A stretch of DNA of 64,000 bases from Pseudoramibacter sp. GTDB taxonomy: Bacteria; Bacillota; Clostridia; Eubacteriales; Eubacteriaceae. How positions within the stretch are numbered: position 1 is the first letter of the stretch; each line of letters begins with the position of its first letter. The notes under the pieces were generated by a model. That model was not told where the DNA came from. It did no database searches and saw only the letters and a list, made by a program, of their open reading frames with translations. The DNA lies in NCBI RefSeq assembly GCF_022484225.1, contig NZ_JAKVLT010000001.1, positions 1,599,406-1,663,405 on the forward strand, in the 5' to 3' direction. This document shows positions 8,757 through 16,121 of this stretch, piece after piece. Made by a program: the position numbers and the translations under genes.

Positions 8757-9677
8757 ATGATGCAGAAAAAAGATTTTTTTACAAAAGAGAATGATCAAAA
8801 TGATATTTCTGATTCAAATGTTGAAATATTCGAAGCAACAAAAAGGCCTCGACGATCCTCTAAAATAATATTAATTATTATTTGTTTAGTCGTTAGTATT
8901 GTAGGAGGTGCATTTGGCAGTTTCTTAATGCAGAAAATAAGCGGAAATCAAAATTCTTCATTTGTATATAAAGCGGCAAATCATATAACAACTACTTCAT
9001 CATCTTCATCAAAGAGTGCGCTTTCAACTGAAGAAATTGCTAAAAAAGCCAGCCCAACAGTCGTTTCTATTACTACAGAATCTAAAACCACTTCTTCATT
9101 TTTGAATGATTATGTTACACAAGGGGCTGGATCAGGTGTTATCATTTCTTCAGATGGATATATCGTGACATGTGAACATGTTGTTTCTGGTGCTTCATCA
9201 ATTAAAGTGACCACATCCGATAATAAATCCTATAATGCAACAGTCGTTGGGACAAATTCTTCTGCAGATATCGCATTAATTAAAATAAATGCCTCTAATT
9301 TAACGTCTGCCGTGATTGGAGATTCAAGCAAATTAACAACTGGTGAAAAGGCAGTGGCAATAGGAAATCCTTTGGGAACGCTTTCAGGTACTGTTACTGA
9401 AGGAATTATATCAGCAACTGCTCGTAACATAACCATTAACGGTCAAAAGATGAATTTAGTTCAAACATCAGCACAAGTTAGTCCTGGTAATTCTGGAGGT
9501 GGTTTATTCAACAAATATGGCGAATTAATCGGAATTGTTGAATCCAAATCATCATCTTCAACTAATGCAGAAGGACTTGGATTTGCAGTGCCATCTAATA
9601 AAGCACTTTCAGTTGCAGAACAACTTAAGAAAAATCAAGGAACATTATCTTCCGAAGCAGCAGTGACAACACATTAA
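8757..9677 (+). CDS. membrane-anchored HtrA-like serine protease without PDZ domain
   Basis: 306 residues from ATG 8757 (AAAGGA 11 bases upstream; the longer reading has no ribosome site). A cytoplasmic acidic N-terminus is followed by one membrane segment at about 36-60 (KIILIIICLVVSIVGGAFG), then a Ser-rich linker and a trypsin-like domain outside the cell. The triad is H141 (TCEHVVSG), D171 (SSADIALIKI) and S246 (SPGNSGGGLF). The chain ends about 30 residues after the protease domain, so the PDZ domain usual in HtrA/DegP is absent. Envelope protein quality control is the likely role. The gene is bracketed by the two dif-like sites and transcribed opposite to its neighbours. Confidence 0.88.
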   Translation: MMQKKDFFTKENDQNDISDSNVEIFEATKRPRRSSKIILIIICLVVSIVGGAFGSFLMQKISGNQNSSFVYKAANHITTTSSSSSKSALSTEEIAKKASPTVVSITTESKTTSSFLNDYVTQGAGSGVIISSDGYIVTCEHVVSGASSIKVTTSDNKSYNATVVGTNSSADIALIKINASNLTSAVIGDSSKLTTGEKAVAIGNPLGTLSGTVTEGIISATARNITINGQKMNLVQTSAQVSPGNSGGGLFNKYGELIGIVESKSSSSTNAEGLGFAVPSNKALSVAEQLKKNQGTLSSEAAVTTH

Positions 9678-9721
9678 ATAATTTAATGAATAGACTTTTT
9701 AATTTCTAATAATATCTAAAA

Positions 9722-9754
9722 AAGAGCAAGCATCTTAATTTGATGCTTGCTCTT
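9722..9754 (-). terminator. terminator for the 174-aa gene unit
   Basis: Arms AAGAGCAAGCATC (9722-9734) and GATGCTTGCTCTT (9742-9754) are perfect. On the minus strand the stem is followed by a T-run, so it mainly ends the leftward ZapA-like unit. The + strand lacks a clear T-tract but may still stop htrA transcription. Confidence 0.8.
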
Positions 9755-9787
9755 AAATGTTTACGTGAAATGTATGATTTTCCGTCA

Positions 9788-9821
9788 ATAATTGCGTATA
9801 ACCGACGTTATACGCAATTAT
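9788..9821. other. dif-like Xer site 2 (symmetric 11-6-11 palindrome)
   Basis: The core 9791-9818 reads ATTGCGTATAA, CCGACG, TTATACGCAAT: two perfectly inverted 11-base arms around a 6-base centre. The palindrome extends two bases further out on each side. The geometry and the TGCGnATAA / TTAT core resemble dif sites (E. coli left arm GGTGCGCATAA). One arm recurs exactly at 8628-8638 next to the Xer gene. No T-run flanks it, so it is a poor terminator. It lies 30 bp beyond the stop of the 174-aa gene and could alternatively be a 3' mRNA hairpin. Confidence 0.5.
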
Positions 9822-9851
9822 ATAATTCTATTTCCTATCGCTATTTTATAA

Positions 9852-10376
9852 CTATTTTGTTTGATCTTCCTCATCATTATTTTGACCAATAATTTTTAAA
9901 CAGGCTTCATAAGCTTCATCATAAGTATCCCATTTAATTTTATCGCCTTCGCGAACTTCCAAGTCTCCAATTCTCGCATAAGAATGAACACCATCGTTAA
10001 AAGATTTAATAGAAATATCTTTTTTAGTGAAATTTGGGAATGCTGGATATTTGCGATATAAAAAATTATCTTCCTGTTGAGGTTTAGCTGTCCAATTTCC
10101 ATTACTATCTAAGTATATCTGTTTATTTGTAGCTAATGCTTTCATTTGCTCATCTAAATTAATATCATTTGTACGTAATGAAGCCTGATGGATGTCTATT
10201 TTTTTATCGCTTTTTTTATTGTGCTTTTGAATATCAAGATCTTCTTTCTTCTGTTTTGCGCTTGAAATTTCATTATAATAAGCAATAAGCTGTTGAATGG
10301 AGCGAATCTTTATCAACCATCTCTGCGTTGGTTTACCCTTATCAACTAATACGAACAACCAGTTTATTCTCTTCAT
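9852..10376 (-). CDS. unrecognised 174-residue protein, partner of ZapA-like gene
   Basis: I do not recognise this family. AAGGAG lies eight bases before ATG, and the gene begins 17 bp after the ZapA-like stop, so the two are one unit. The N-terminal 60 residues are basic with a conserved-looking start (KRINWLFVLVDKGKPTQRW) and a helical Lys-rich stretch. The C-terminal half is Trp/Tyr-rich (NGNWTAKP, RKYPAFPNF) and ends with an acidic helix. No signal peptide or membrane helix is seen, so it is probably cytoplasmic. Its setting beside a Z-ring protein and a putative dif site hints at division or chromosome-end work, but this is inference only. Confidence 0.7.
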   Translation of the reverse strand: MKRINWLFVLVDKGKPTQRWLIKIRSIQQLIAYYNEISSAKQKKEDLDIQKHNKKSDKKIDIHQASLRTNDINLDEQMKALATNKQIYLDSNGNWTAKPQQEDNFLYRKYPAFPNFTKKDISIKSFNDGVHSYARIGDLEVREGDKIKWDTYDEAYEACLKIIGQNNDEEDQTK

Positions 10377-10393
10377 TATTACTTCTCCTTATT

Positions 10394-10909
10394 TTAACTA
10401 TTTTGCGTTTTATTTAATTCAATTTGACTTTCAAACAGTTTGTTCTGAAGATCAAGGATATTTTTTCGATTCGCCTCATTTTCTTCTTTAATTTGTTTGA
10501 TGTGATCTCTATATTGATTCAACAAATCGTTTTTTTCATTTAATTGTTTTTTTAGTTTATTTTGTGTGTCGAATAAATTGTCAATTTTATTTTTTAATGC
10601 TTCAATTTCAGCATCTTTTTTCTCTACAACAATCTCATGTGAATGGTTATTATCTGATAAATCTTGAATTTCTTCTTTGAGACTTTGATTATCATTCTCA
10701 CTTTGAAGATACATATCAGCTAAATTCATGCATCCCATAACCATCAAATAGATACGATTAATGTTTGGATTGTTTTGCCGAATTTTTTCTAGTTCATTAT
10801 TTGCTAAAGTTACGGCCTTTTCGATTTCTGCTTCATTGTCGTCATTTTTTACTTGAAGAATTGTTCCTGCAATATTAACTTCAATAGATTTCTTTATATT
10901 CTGCGACAT
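10394..10909 (-). CDS. ZapA-like cell division protein with long coiled-coil tail
   Basis: 171 residues. Residues 1-70 match the ZapA pattern: beta strands SIEVNIAGTILQV, then a helix with ANNELEKIRQNNPNI and a second helix around MVMGCMNLADMYLQ. ZapA binds and bundles FtsZ at the Z-ring. About 100 further residues (75-171) form a charged heptad-like coiled coil (KDAEIEALKNKIDNLF, QNKLKKQLNEKN). The tail is longer than in classical ZapA (about 85-110 aa) and could bridge to another protein, for instance the following 174-residue product. AAAGGAG precedes ATG. It has its own promoter, directly after the terminator of the CHAP gene. Confidence 0.8.
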   Translation of the reverse strand: MSQNIKKSIEVNIAGTILQVKNDDNEAEIEKAVTLANNELEKIRQNNPNINRIYLMVMGCMNLADMYLQSENDNQSLKEEIQDLSDNNHSHEIVVEKKDAEIEALKNKIDNLFDTQNKLKKQLNEKNDLLNQYRDHIKQIKEENEANRKNILDLQNKLFESQIELNKTQNS

Positions 10910-10931
10910 GCTTATACTCCTTTATTAAAAT

Positions 10932-10940
10932 ATTTTATCA
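10932..10940 (-). promoter_or_regulatory. extended -10 promoter for the ZapA-like unit
   Basis: On the minus strand TGATAAAAT (extended -10) ends 22 bp upstream of the ATG at 10909. Its upstream half overlaps the T-tract of the CHAP-gene terminator, leaving only T-rich DNA at -35. Confidence 0.45.
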
Positions 10941-10950
10941 TATTTCAAGT

Positions 10951-10996
10951 AAAAAAAATAAGACTCTTTAACATTCTTACATTGTTAAAGAGTCTT
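10951..10996 (-). terminator. terminator of the CHAP-domain gene
   Basis: Arms AAGACTCTTTAAC (10960-10972) and GTTAAAGAGTCTT (10984-10996) are perfect. On the minus strand the stem is followed by eight T residues (complement of 10952-10959). Confidence 0.9.
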
Positions 10997-11011
10997 ACTG
11001 TGATTATTTTA

Positions 11012-12733
11012 TCAATAATTCGGAGAAGCATATCCAAAAATGGAGCTTGATTTATAGTTGATTGTTCTGCGTTTGACTTGATCGCTATAATTGCCTTCAA
11101 TAGTCGTAATATTGCCTGTACTGCTATTGTATGACTCAACTAATCCGACATGATCTACAACCCTGTCTCCATTCCAGTCATAATATACAATGTCACCCAT
11201 TTTAGGAGCATAGCCCTTCCATTTCCATTCTCCCTTTTTTTGATACCAGCTCACACCTGATGGACAATATGCATGATAATAAAAGATATCACTTGAAAGA
11301 CCTGCTTGATTTCCGCACCAGGAAACAAACATTGCGCACCATGCTGCGTGTTGATACACACTTGAGCCCACATAACTGCTATACCATACGCCATATTTTG
11401 TGTAATTATTCGTACCTTCTCTTGTCCCAAGCTGAGATTGCGCAATGGAGATCACTTGTTGTCTTTTATTTACAACGGGTTTCGTTGTAAATCCGGAAGC
11501 ATCCGCTTTTTCAATCGTAAATTGCTGAGCGGCCGTTCCATTATTATCATATAGTTGAATATTAGCACCATCTGCAGTATTATTGCCAGCTAAATCCATA
11601 ACGCGTGTATTACTGCTTTCTGGCTGCAAATAATACACACCAGACCCTGACGTCGTTTCTCGAATATAAAATTTTTGATTAGATGCATCATGGGATTTAT
11701 AAATAATAATATTTGTATTGTTCGCATCTGTTGCTTCGTAAACATCTAATACTTTAGATGTATCCGATAAAGAGGAGATTGTGTAGGAACCATCTGAATT
11801 TTTCGTAAATTGCCATCCTTGTTCCTTATAATTATTTACAGATTGGAGTACAACATTATCAGAATCACCGACTGCAACAGATTTTCCACTGGCTTTGTGT
11901 TTAATTCTGGCTGTAAAGGAATCTCCTAAATCCACATTTGCTACTTTGTTGGTATCCGATGATGTTGAGTTTGAATCTTTATTTGTGTTTGTTGATGAAT
12001 TAGAAGATGAATTATTGTCTTTTGAAGTATTGTCAGTGGTGCTATTAGATCTATTATTGTCGGTATTGTTGTTTGTTGAAGAATCTGAAGCCGAGTTGTT
12101 ATCTTTGGATGTGTTATTATCTGTTGTACTGTTATTCGACGTATTATTATTTGAGGAACTATTATTGTCTGATGTATTATTATTGGACGTTCCTGCAGGT
12201 GTCAAAGCATTGATCTGATCAGCTGACAAAATACTAATTTTATATTTTTGCTGATCCGTTTTCTGAGCAGTTTTGATCAAAACACCACTGTTGTCCAATG
12301 TTAACACTTTAGCTAAAGAACTGGATGGCCTTAAAGAAAATGTATTGTTATCTTCCAACATAACATTCCACATTTGCCCGTAAGACTGCGTCGAGGTGCC
12401 TGTGGTAACTTTTGCGCCATCTATATCAGAACCAACGGTTAAAAACAATGACGTTGATTTGGATACAATTGAGTAAACATTCCTTGTATCATCGTAGATA
12501 AAAGTCCAAGCTTGATTTGTAGAATTCGTATTATTCTCAAAACTTAATGTCCCATTATTGTTAGTTAATACTTTCTGTTGATCATTCGACCAAATTTGAG
12601 CTACAAAAGTTTTGCCATTATTCAATTCTACACTGGAAGCTGCAAAAATTGGCACCTGAATGAGGCAAAAAGCTATTGCAATAATTCCAATCAGCCACCA
12701 TTTATTGAGATTGTGATTTGTATTTTCTGTCAT
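11012..12733 (-). CDS. secreted CHAP-domain peptidoglycan hydrolase with two ricin-type lectin repeats
   Basis: 573 residues. A signal peptide (membrane core 12-28, likely cleavage after IFA31) is followed by a ricin-B-like domain at about 38-170, a Ser/Asn/Thr/Asp linker at 180-263, and a second ricin-like domain at about 266-407 with QGWQF and QKFYI motifs. A CHAP amidase/endopeptidase domain fills 420-573: C466 in AAWCAMFVSWC, H528 in DHVGLVES and E546 in IEGNYSD. It should cut cell-wall peptide bonds outside the cell while the lectin parts bind wall polysaccharide. AAAGGG precedes ATG. It follows the SleB-domain gene by 29 bp, so both are probably co-expressed. Confidence 0.88.
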   Translation of the reverse strand: MTENTNHNLNKWWLIGIIAIAFCLIQVPIFAASSVELNNGKTFVAQIWSNDQQKVLTNNNGTLSFENNTNSTNQAWTFIYDDTRNVYSIVSKSTSLFLTVGSDIDGAKVTTGTSTQSYGQMWNVMLEDNNTFSLRPSSSLAKVLTLDNSGVLIKTAQKTDQQKYKISILSADQINALTPAGTSNNNTSDNNSSSNNNTSNNSTTDNNTSKDNNSASDSSTNNNTDNNRSNSTTDNTSKDNNSSSNSSTNTNKDSNSTSSDTNKVANVDLGDSFTARIKHKASGKSVAVGDSDNVVLQSVNNYKEQGWQFTKNSDGSYTISSLSDTSKVLDVYEATDANNTNIIIYKSHDASNQKFYIRETTSGSGVYYLQPESSNTRVMDLAGNNTADGANIQLYDNNGTAAQQFTIEKADASGFTTKPVVNKRQQVISIAQSQLGTREGTNNYTKYGVWYSSYVGSSVYQHAAWCAMFVSWCGNQAGLSSDIFYYHAYCPSGVSWYQKKGEWKWKGYAPKMGDIVYYDWNGDRVVDHVGLVESYNSSTGNITTIEGNYSDQVKRRTINYKSSSIFGYASPNY

Positions 12734-12762
12734 TTAATTACCCTTTCTATCTGATTTCATTC

Positions 12763-14622
12763 TTATTGATAATAGTTTCCGCCTATTTTCACGGAGTTCT
12801 TTTTCTTGCCGGCTTGGAATGAAAGATATTTGTGATTTCTCACCCCACCATATACACAATCTTTAACAGCGGCCTGTACATAAGATGGTGTTTTACCATT
12901 TAGATACTTTTTATAAGCGCCTGATAAATAAGCTGAAAATTGCCCCTTAGCTTTTATTACAGCAATGGCAGTGCTTCCACCCCATTTTCCAGAATCCGCA
13001 CGATTCATAATACAGGAAACAACAGCAAGTGCACCTTCATAACTGCTGTTATCTTCCTGGGCAACAACAGCGCATAATAAATCAAAATCCGTAGAGCTTA
13101 AATTTTCGGTTTTATTGTTGTATGTAATGTTTTTTGTTTGAGAAACATACTGACTGAATGCATATCCCGTTGTTGTCGAAGAAGATGACGCCGAGTTTGA
13201 ATTTGCTGTACTGTTGGAAGAATCGCTAGTGGTGCCAGATGTATTAGTCGATGATTGGCTCGATGTGTCCGATGCAGCTGCTTGAGAAGTTGAAGATGCT
13301 GCTTCTTTGGTGCCAACTGCAATTACTTCAGTGACCGGCTGCTTTGTAACAGCTTCTGAGACAACTTTCTGAGAAATCAGTTGATCACCTTTATAAGTCA
13401 TTTCAGTTGCAACTGTTTTTTCACCATCAACTCCCTGAGTAGTAATCTGTGTTTTTCCCTTTTCAAGGTTTGAAACATAAATGTTATAACTTTGATGAGG
13501 AATTGCGACTGTCGAAGTCACCGTTTTAGTGGTTGTCTTTTCATCAGTTGTAGATGTAGATGAGTTGTTATTGGAATTAGTGTCTGTGGTCTTTTTTGTA
13601 TCCGTAGTCGATGTATTTTGATTGCCAGATGTTGAATCATTAGAAGAATTGCTGTTCTGCGACTGAGATGCTGAATTAGATTCAGACGAATTTGAAGCAG
13701 AGGAATTGTTATTATTTGTATCCGTATCTCCTTTTGATTTCGAATCATCAGAATTGGAATTTTTGTTTGTTGTTGTAGACGTTCCACTCTTGTCAGACGT
13801 TTTTGCAATATCACTATTATTTGAATTCGTTGAATTATCAGTAGTAGTGCCTGAATTAGTAGAGGTCGAAGAAGAACTATTACTATCTTCTTGTATGTCT
13901 GTTGAATTCGCTGCATTTGTCGAAGATGAAATATCAGAAGGATTCATTGATACTTTCATGCTCGTTGGCTGTACGGTTACAGTAGAACTTTTGGTTTTAG
14001 AAGAAACTAAAACACCATTATGGTAAACTGCTTCTGAAACAACTTCTTTTTTGCCATTTGAACCTGATTGTTCTACTTTCGAATCCCCTTGAGCTACACT
14101 GTCACTTGCAACAACTTCTGTCTGGTATGGTATTTCTTCCGTAGATGCAATTTTAGTTTTTGTAACTCGGATAATATTGATTTTTTTCACTTTAGCAGTT
14201 AATGCAGTTGACAGGCCTGGAGAAACAATATCGTCTTTATTGACCGTAATGTTTTTCTCTTTTAATAAACCGCTAATATTCTTTTGAGCTGAGCTATACT
14301 TTATTTTCTTTTTGCCGATTGTAATAACACCATTTGCTCTTTTCTTGATTTGAAGTGATTTTACTTTTGTAGAAGGTGTCGACAAACTTACTGAATATTG
14401 ATAAAGCTCTTTATCGATATTGTATCCATTGCTCTCTAATACTTTTTGAAGGGTTTTACCCTTTTGAGATTGAATTGTTTTTGTCGAAATTTTAGAAGTT
14501 CCATCATTTGGATCATAAGAAATTTTGATTTTTCCACTGCTATGATTTATTCCTAAAAAAACTCCAGCACAAATGAAAGCAACGATAATAATCAGAAATG
14601 CCTTCTTTTTTCCGAAATTCAT
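12763..14622 (-). CDS. exported G5-G5-SleB cell-wall hydrolase with YabE/Rpf-like N-terminus
   Basis: 619 residues with GAGGAG before ATG. One membrane segment (9-25) serves as anchor or signal. Residues 30-145 look like the DUF348 repeats of YabE/RpfB proteins. A G5 domain at about 150-222 (TEEIPYQTEVVAS, VSEAVYHNGV) is followed by a Ser/Thr/Asn linker (225-360) and a second G5 at 361-438 (STVAIPHQSY, EMTYKGDQLISQKVV). After another linker, 511-619 is a SleB/Hydrolase_2 domain with AVVAQEDNSSYEGALAVVSCIMNR, whose first Glu would be catalytic; the second Glu of the usual ExxGE is Ser here. It should cleave glycan strands in the wall. It need not be a spore protein. Confidence 0.85.
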   Translation of the reverse strand: MNFGKKKAFLIIIVAFICAGVFLGINHSSGKIKISYDPNDGTSKISTKTIQSQKGKTLQKVLESNGYNIDKELYQYSVSLSTPSTKVKSLQIKKRANGVITIGKKKIKYSSAQKNISGLLKEKNITVNKDDIVSPGLSTALTAKVKKINIIRVTKTKIASTEEIPYQTEVVASDSVAQGDSKVEQSGSNGKKEVVSEAVYHNGVLVSSKTKSSTVTVQPTSMKVSMNPSDISSSTNAANSTDIQEDSNSSSSTSTNSGTTTDNSTNSNNSDIAKTSDKSGTSTTTNKNSNSDDSKSKGDTDTNNNNSSASNSSESNSASQSQNSNSSNDSTSGNQNTSTTDTKKTTDTNSNNNSSTSTTDEKTTTKTVTSTVAIPHQSYNIYVSNLEKGKTQITTQGVDGEKTVATEMTYKGDQLISQKVVSEAVTKQPVTEVIAVGTKEAASSTSQAAASDTSSQSSTNTSGTTSDSSNSTANSNSASSSSTTTGYAFSQYVSQTKNITYNNKTENLSSTDFDLLCAVVAQEDNSSYEGALAVVSCIMNRADSGKWGGSTAIAVIKAKGQFSAYLSGAYKKYLNGKTPSYVQAAVKDCVYGGVRNHKYLSFQAGKKKNSVKIGGNYYQ

Positions 14623-14673
14623 TCAATTCTCCTCTCTCCTGATTGGTTTGTTGATCTGTAAAACTTTATTTTT

Positions 14674-14704
14674 AGAGTAGCAAATCCCAATAATCTCGGT
14701 CAAC
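14674..14704 (-). promoter_or_regulatory. possible promoter for the cell-wall hydrolase genes
   Basis: On the minus strand TTGACC and TACTCT are separated by 19 bp, and the -10 carries an upstream TGC (extended -10). The long spacing and imperfect -10 make it moderate to weak. Confidence 0.4.
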
Positions 14705-14910
14705 CAACGAAAGAGGCGAATTAGAAAATTATCTTAAAATACTTTATATTTCTTAAAATTAATGCTATACGTTATAAAATTTTAAAAAATATTTTTATAT
14801 ATATATAAATGTACTGTTTTTTTTGCTCTCAAAGCAAATAAATTTTCCAAAAATTGAAAATCTTAAATCCATAAAACCACCTGCATCTAGGCATATTCTG
14901 TTTTTAATCA

Positions 14911-14951
14911 AAAAAATGGATACTTCTCGCTAAATTACGCGAAGCATCCAC
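14911..14951 (-). terminator. terminator after mrp
   Basis: On the minus strand GTGGATGCTTCGCG and GCGAGAAGTATCCA pair with one bulge and a wobble, followed by seven T residues. It ends the leftward unit that contains mrp and possibly the V-ATPase genes. Confidence 0.75.
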
Positions 14952-15003
14952 TTTTTTTAAATCTTCTGGAATTAATTTTTAGACATACTATTCAATTAAT
15001 TTT

Positions 15004-15780
15004 TTATATTAATTCTTTGATTGTATTATTTAAATGAGAAAGATCACTGATTTCTTCTATTTTCCCCTGATCCATTTTTTTTGCTATATTAGGATCAATA
15101 GGAATTCGATCTAATAATTTAATGTTCTTTTCTTTGGAGATGTCTTCAATATGACTTTCCCCAAAAATATTGACTTTTTCACCACAGTTTGGACATTGAA
15201 AATAACTATAATTTTCAATGACACCCGTAACATTAATATTCATCATTTTTGCCATATTGACTGCTTTTTCGACAACCATGGAAACCAAATCTTGAGGTGA
15301 AGTCACAATAATAATGCCATCAACCGGCAAAGATTGGAAAATAGTTAACGGAACATCACCTGTCCCTGGAGGCATATCAATAAGCAAAACATCTTTTTCT
15401 CCCCAAACAACATCAGTCCAAAATTGCTTAACAGCACCTGCAATAACAGGGCCGCGCCATATTACAGGATCAGTATCGTTTTCCAGTAACAAATTCATTG
15501 AAATGATGTCAATACCTTGTCGAGAAGATACCGGATAGAAGTATTGTTCAGATCCACGAGCTTTTTCATTAATGCCAAAAGCTTTTGGAATGGATGGGCC
15601 CGTAATATCTGCATCCATAATGCCGACTTTTTTTCCAGCTCTATTCAGTGCTACGGCAAGTTCGGATGTAACTGTTGATTTGCCAACGCCACCTTTCCCA
15701 CTCACGATGCCAATTACTTTTTTAATTGAACTCAAAGGATTGAGATCAACTTTAAAATTAGGTTTTGGAATTTCTGCCAT
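15004..15780 (-). CDS. mrp: Mrp/NBP35-family iron-sulfur cluster carrier ATPase
   Basis: 258 residues with AAGGAG eight bases before ATG. A deviant P-loop SGKGGVGKST is at 27-36, switch-type DADITGPSIP and DMPPGTGDVPL follow, and C196-x2-C199 (FQCPNCGEK) is the cluster-binding pair near the C-terminus. Such proteins bind and transfer [4Fe-4S] clusters in the cytoplasm, consistent with the iron-sulfur enzymes in this window (PFOR, fumarase, radical SAM). It lies 30 bp after the GIY-YIG gene. Confidence 0.92.
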   Translation of the reverse strand: MAEIPKPNFKVDLNPLSSIKKVIGIVSGKGGVGKSTVTSELAVALNRAGKKVGIMDADITGPSIPKAFGINEKARGSEQYFYPVSSRQGIDIISMNLLLENDTDPVIWRGPVIAGAVKQFWTDVVWGEKDVLLIDMPPGTGDVPLTIFQSLPVDGIIIVTSPQDLVSMVVEKAVNMAKMMNINVTGVIENYSYFQCPNCGEKVNIFGESHIEDISKEKNIKLLDRIPIDPNIAKKMDQGKIEEISDLSHLNNTIKELI

Positions 15781-15810
15781 GATAATTTCTCCTTTTCTCC
15801 TTGATTATTT

Positions 15811-16083
15811 TCACTTAATATTATAAAGATTGATCTTCGATTTTTCAATAAGTTCTCTTTTTTGCTGATGATTCATTCTGTTTTTTATTATTGCCTCCCA
15901 ACTCATAGCATCATGCTTATTTTCAAATTCTTTATAATAAACTAAATGAACAGGCCGTCGGCTTCTAGTATATTTGCTTCCACGGCCTGTATTATGAGTT
16001 TGAACGCGTTTTATTAAATTATTTGTATATCCAGTATAATAAGACCCATCAGCACAAGATAATATATAAGTATAGAATTTCAT
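15811..16083 (-). CDS. GIY-YIG nuclease-domain protein (UPF0213/YhbQ type)
   Basis: 90 residues. The GIY-YIG signature appears as YTYILSCADGSYYTGYT near the N-terminus, with R25 in LIKRVQTHN and E69 in SWEAIIKN at the expected positions. The small UPF0213 family comprises single-domain putative endonucleases of unclear cellular role. The upstream 20 bases lack a ribosome site; instead a TATAAA lies nine bases before ATG, so the gene may be read from a very short leader or depend on translation from ntpD, which ends 38 bp upstream. Confidence 0.88.
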   Translation of the reverse strand: MKFYTYILSCADGSYYTGYTNNLIKRVQTHNTGRGSKYTRSRRPVHLVYYKEFENKHDAMSWEAIIKNRMNHQQKRELIEKSKINLYNIK

Positions 16084-16121
16084 GAAGATTATTTTATAAT
16101 ATTACGTATGTCTGTGTACAG

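Larger units (their letters stand above)
14623..15003. other. intergenic region between SleB-domain gene and mrp
   Basis: 381 bp without a credible gene. It holds a probable promoter for the hydrolase operon near 14674-14704, very AT-rich DNA at 14720-14900 with no clear motif, and the mrp terminator at 14911-14951. Short frames here lack ribosome sites. Confidence 0.7.

Noticed and set aside
7566..9821. Complete integrative element or prophage at the recombinase
   Set aside because: No excisionase, replication, or structural genes and no tRNA-end duplication are present; only the recombinase and the sites remain to be explained.
11895..12218. CRISPR or phase-variable repeat array in the linker-coding regions
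   Set aside because: The repeats are irregular Ser/Asn/Thr codons without fixed unit length or spacers.
11895..14026. Long acidic and Gln/Ile-rich open frames opposite or out of phase with the hydrolase linkers
   Set aside because: They are reading-frame shadows of the Ser/Asn/Thr repeats: no ribosome sites, extreme composition, and they overlap well-supported domains.
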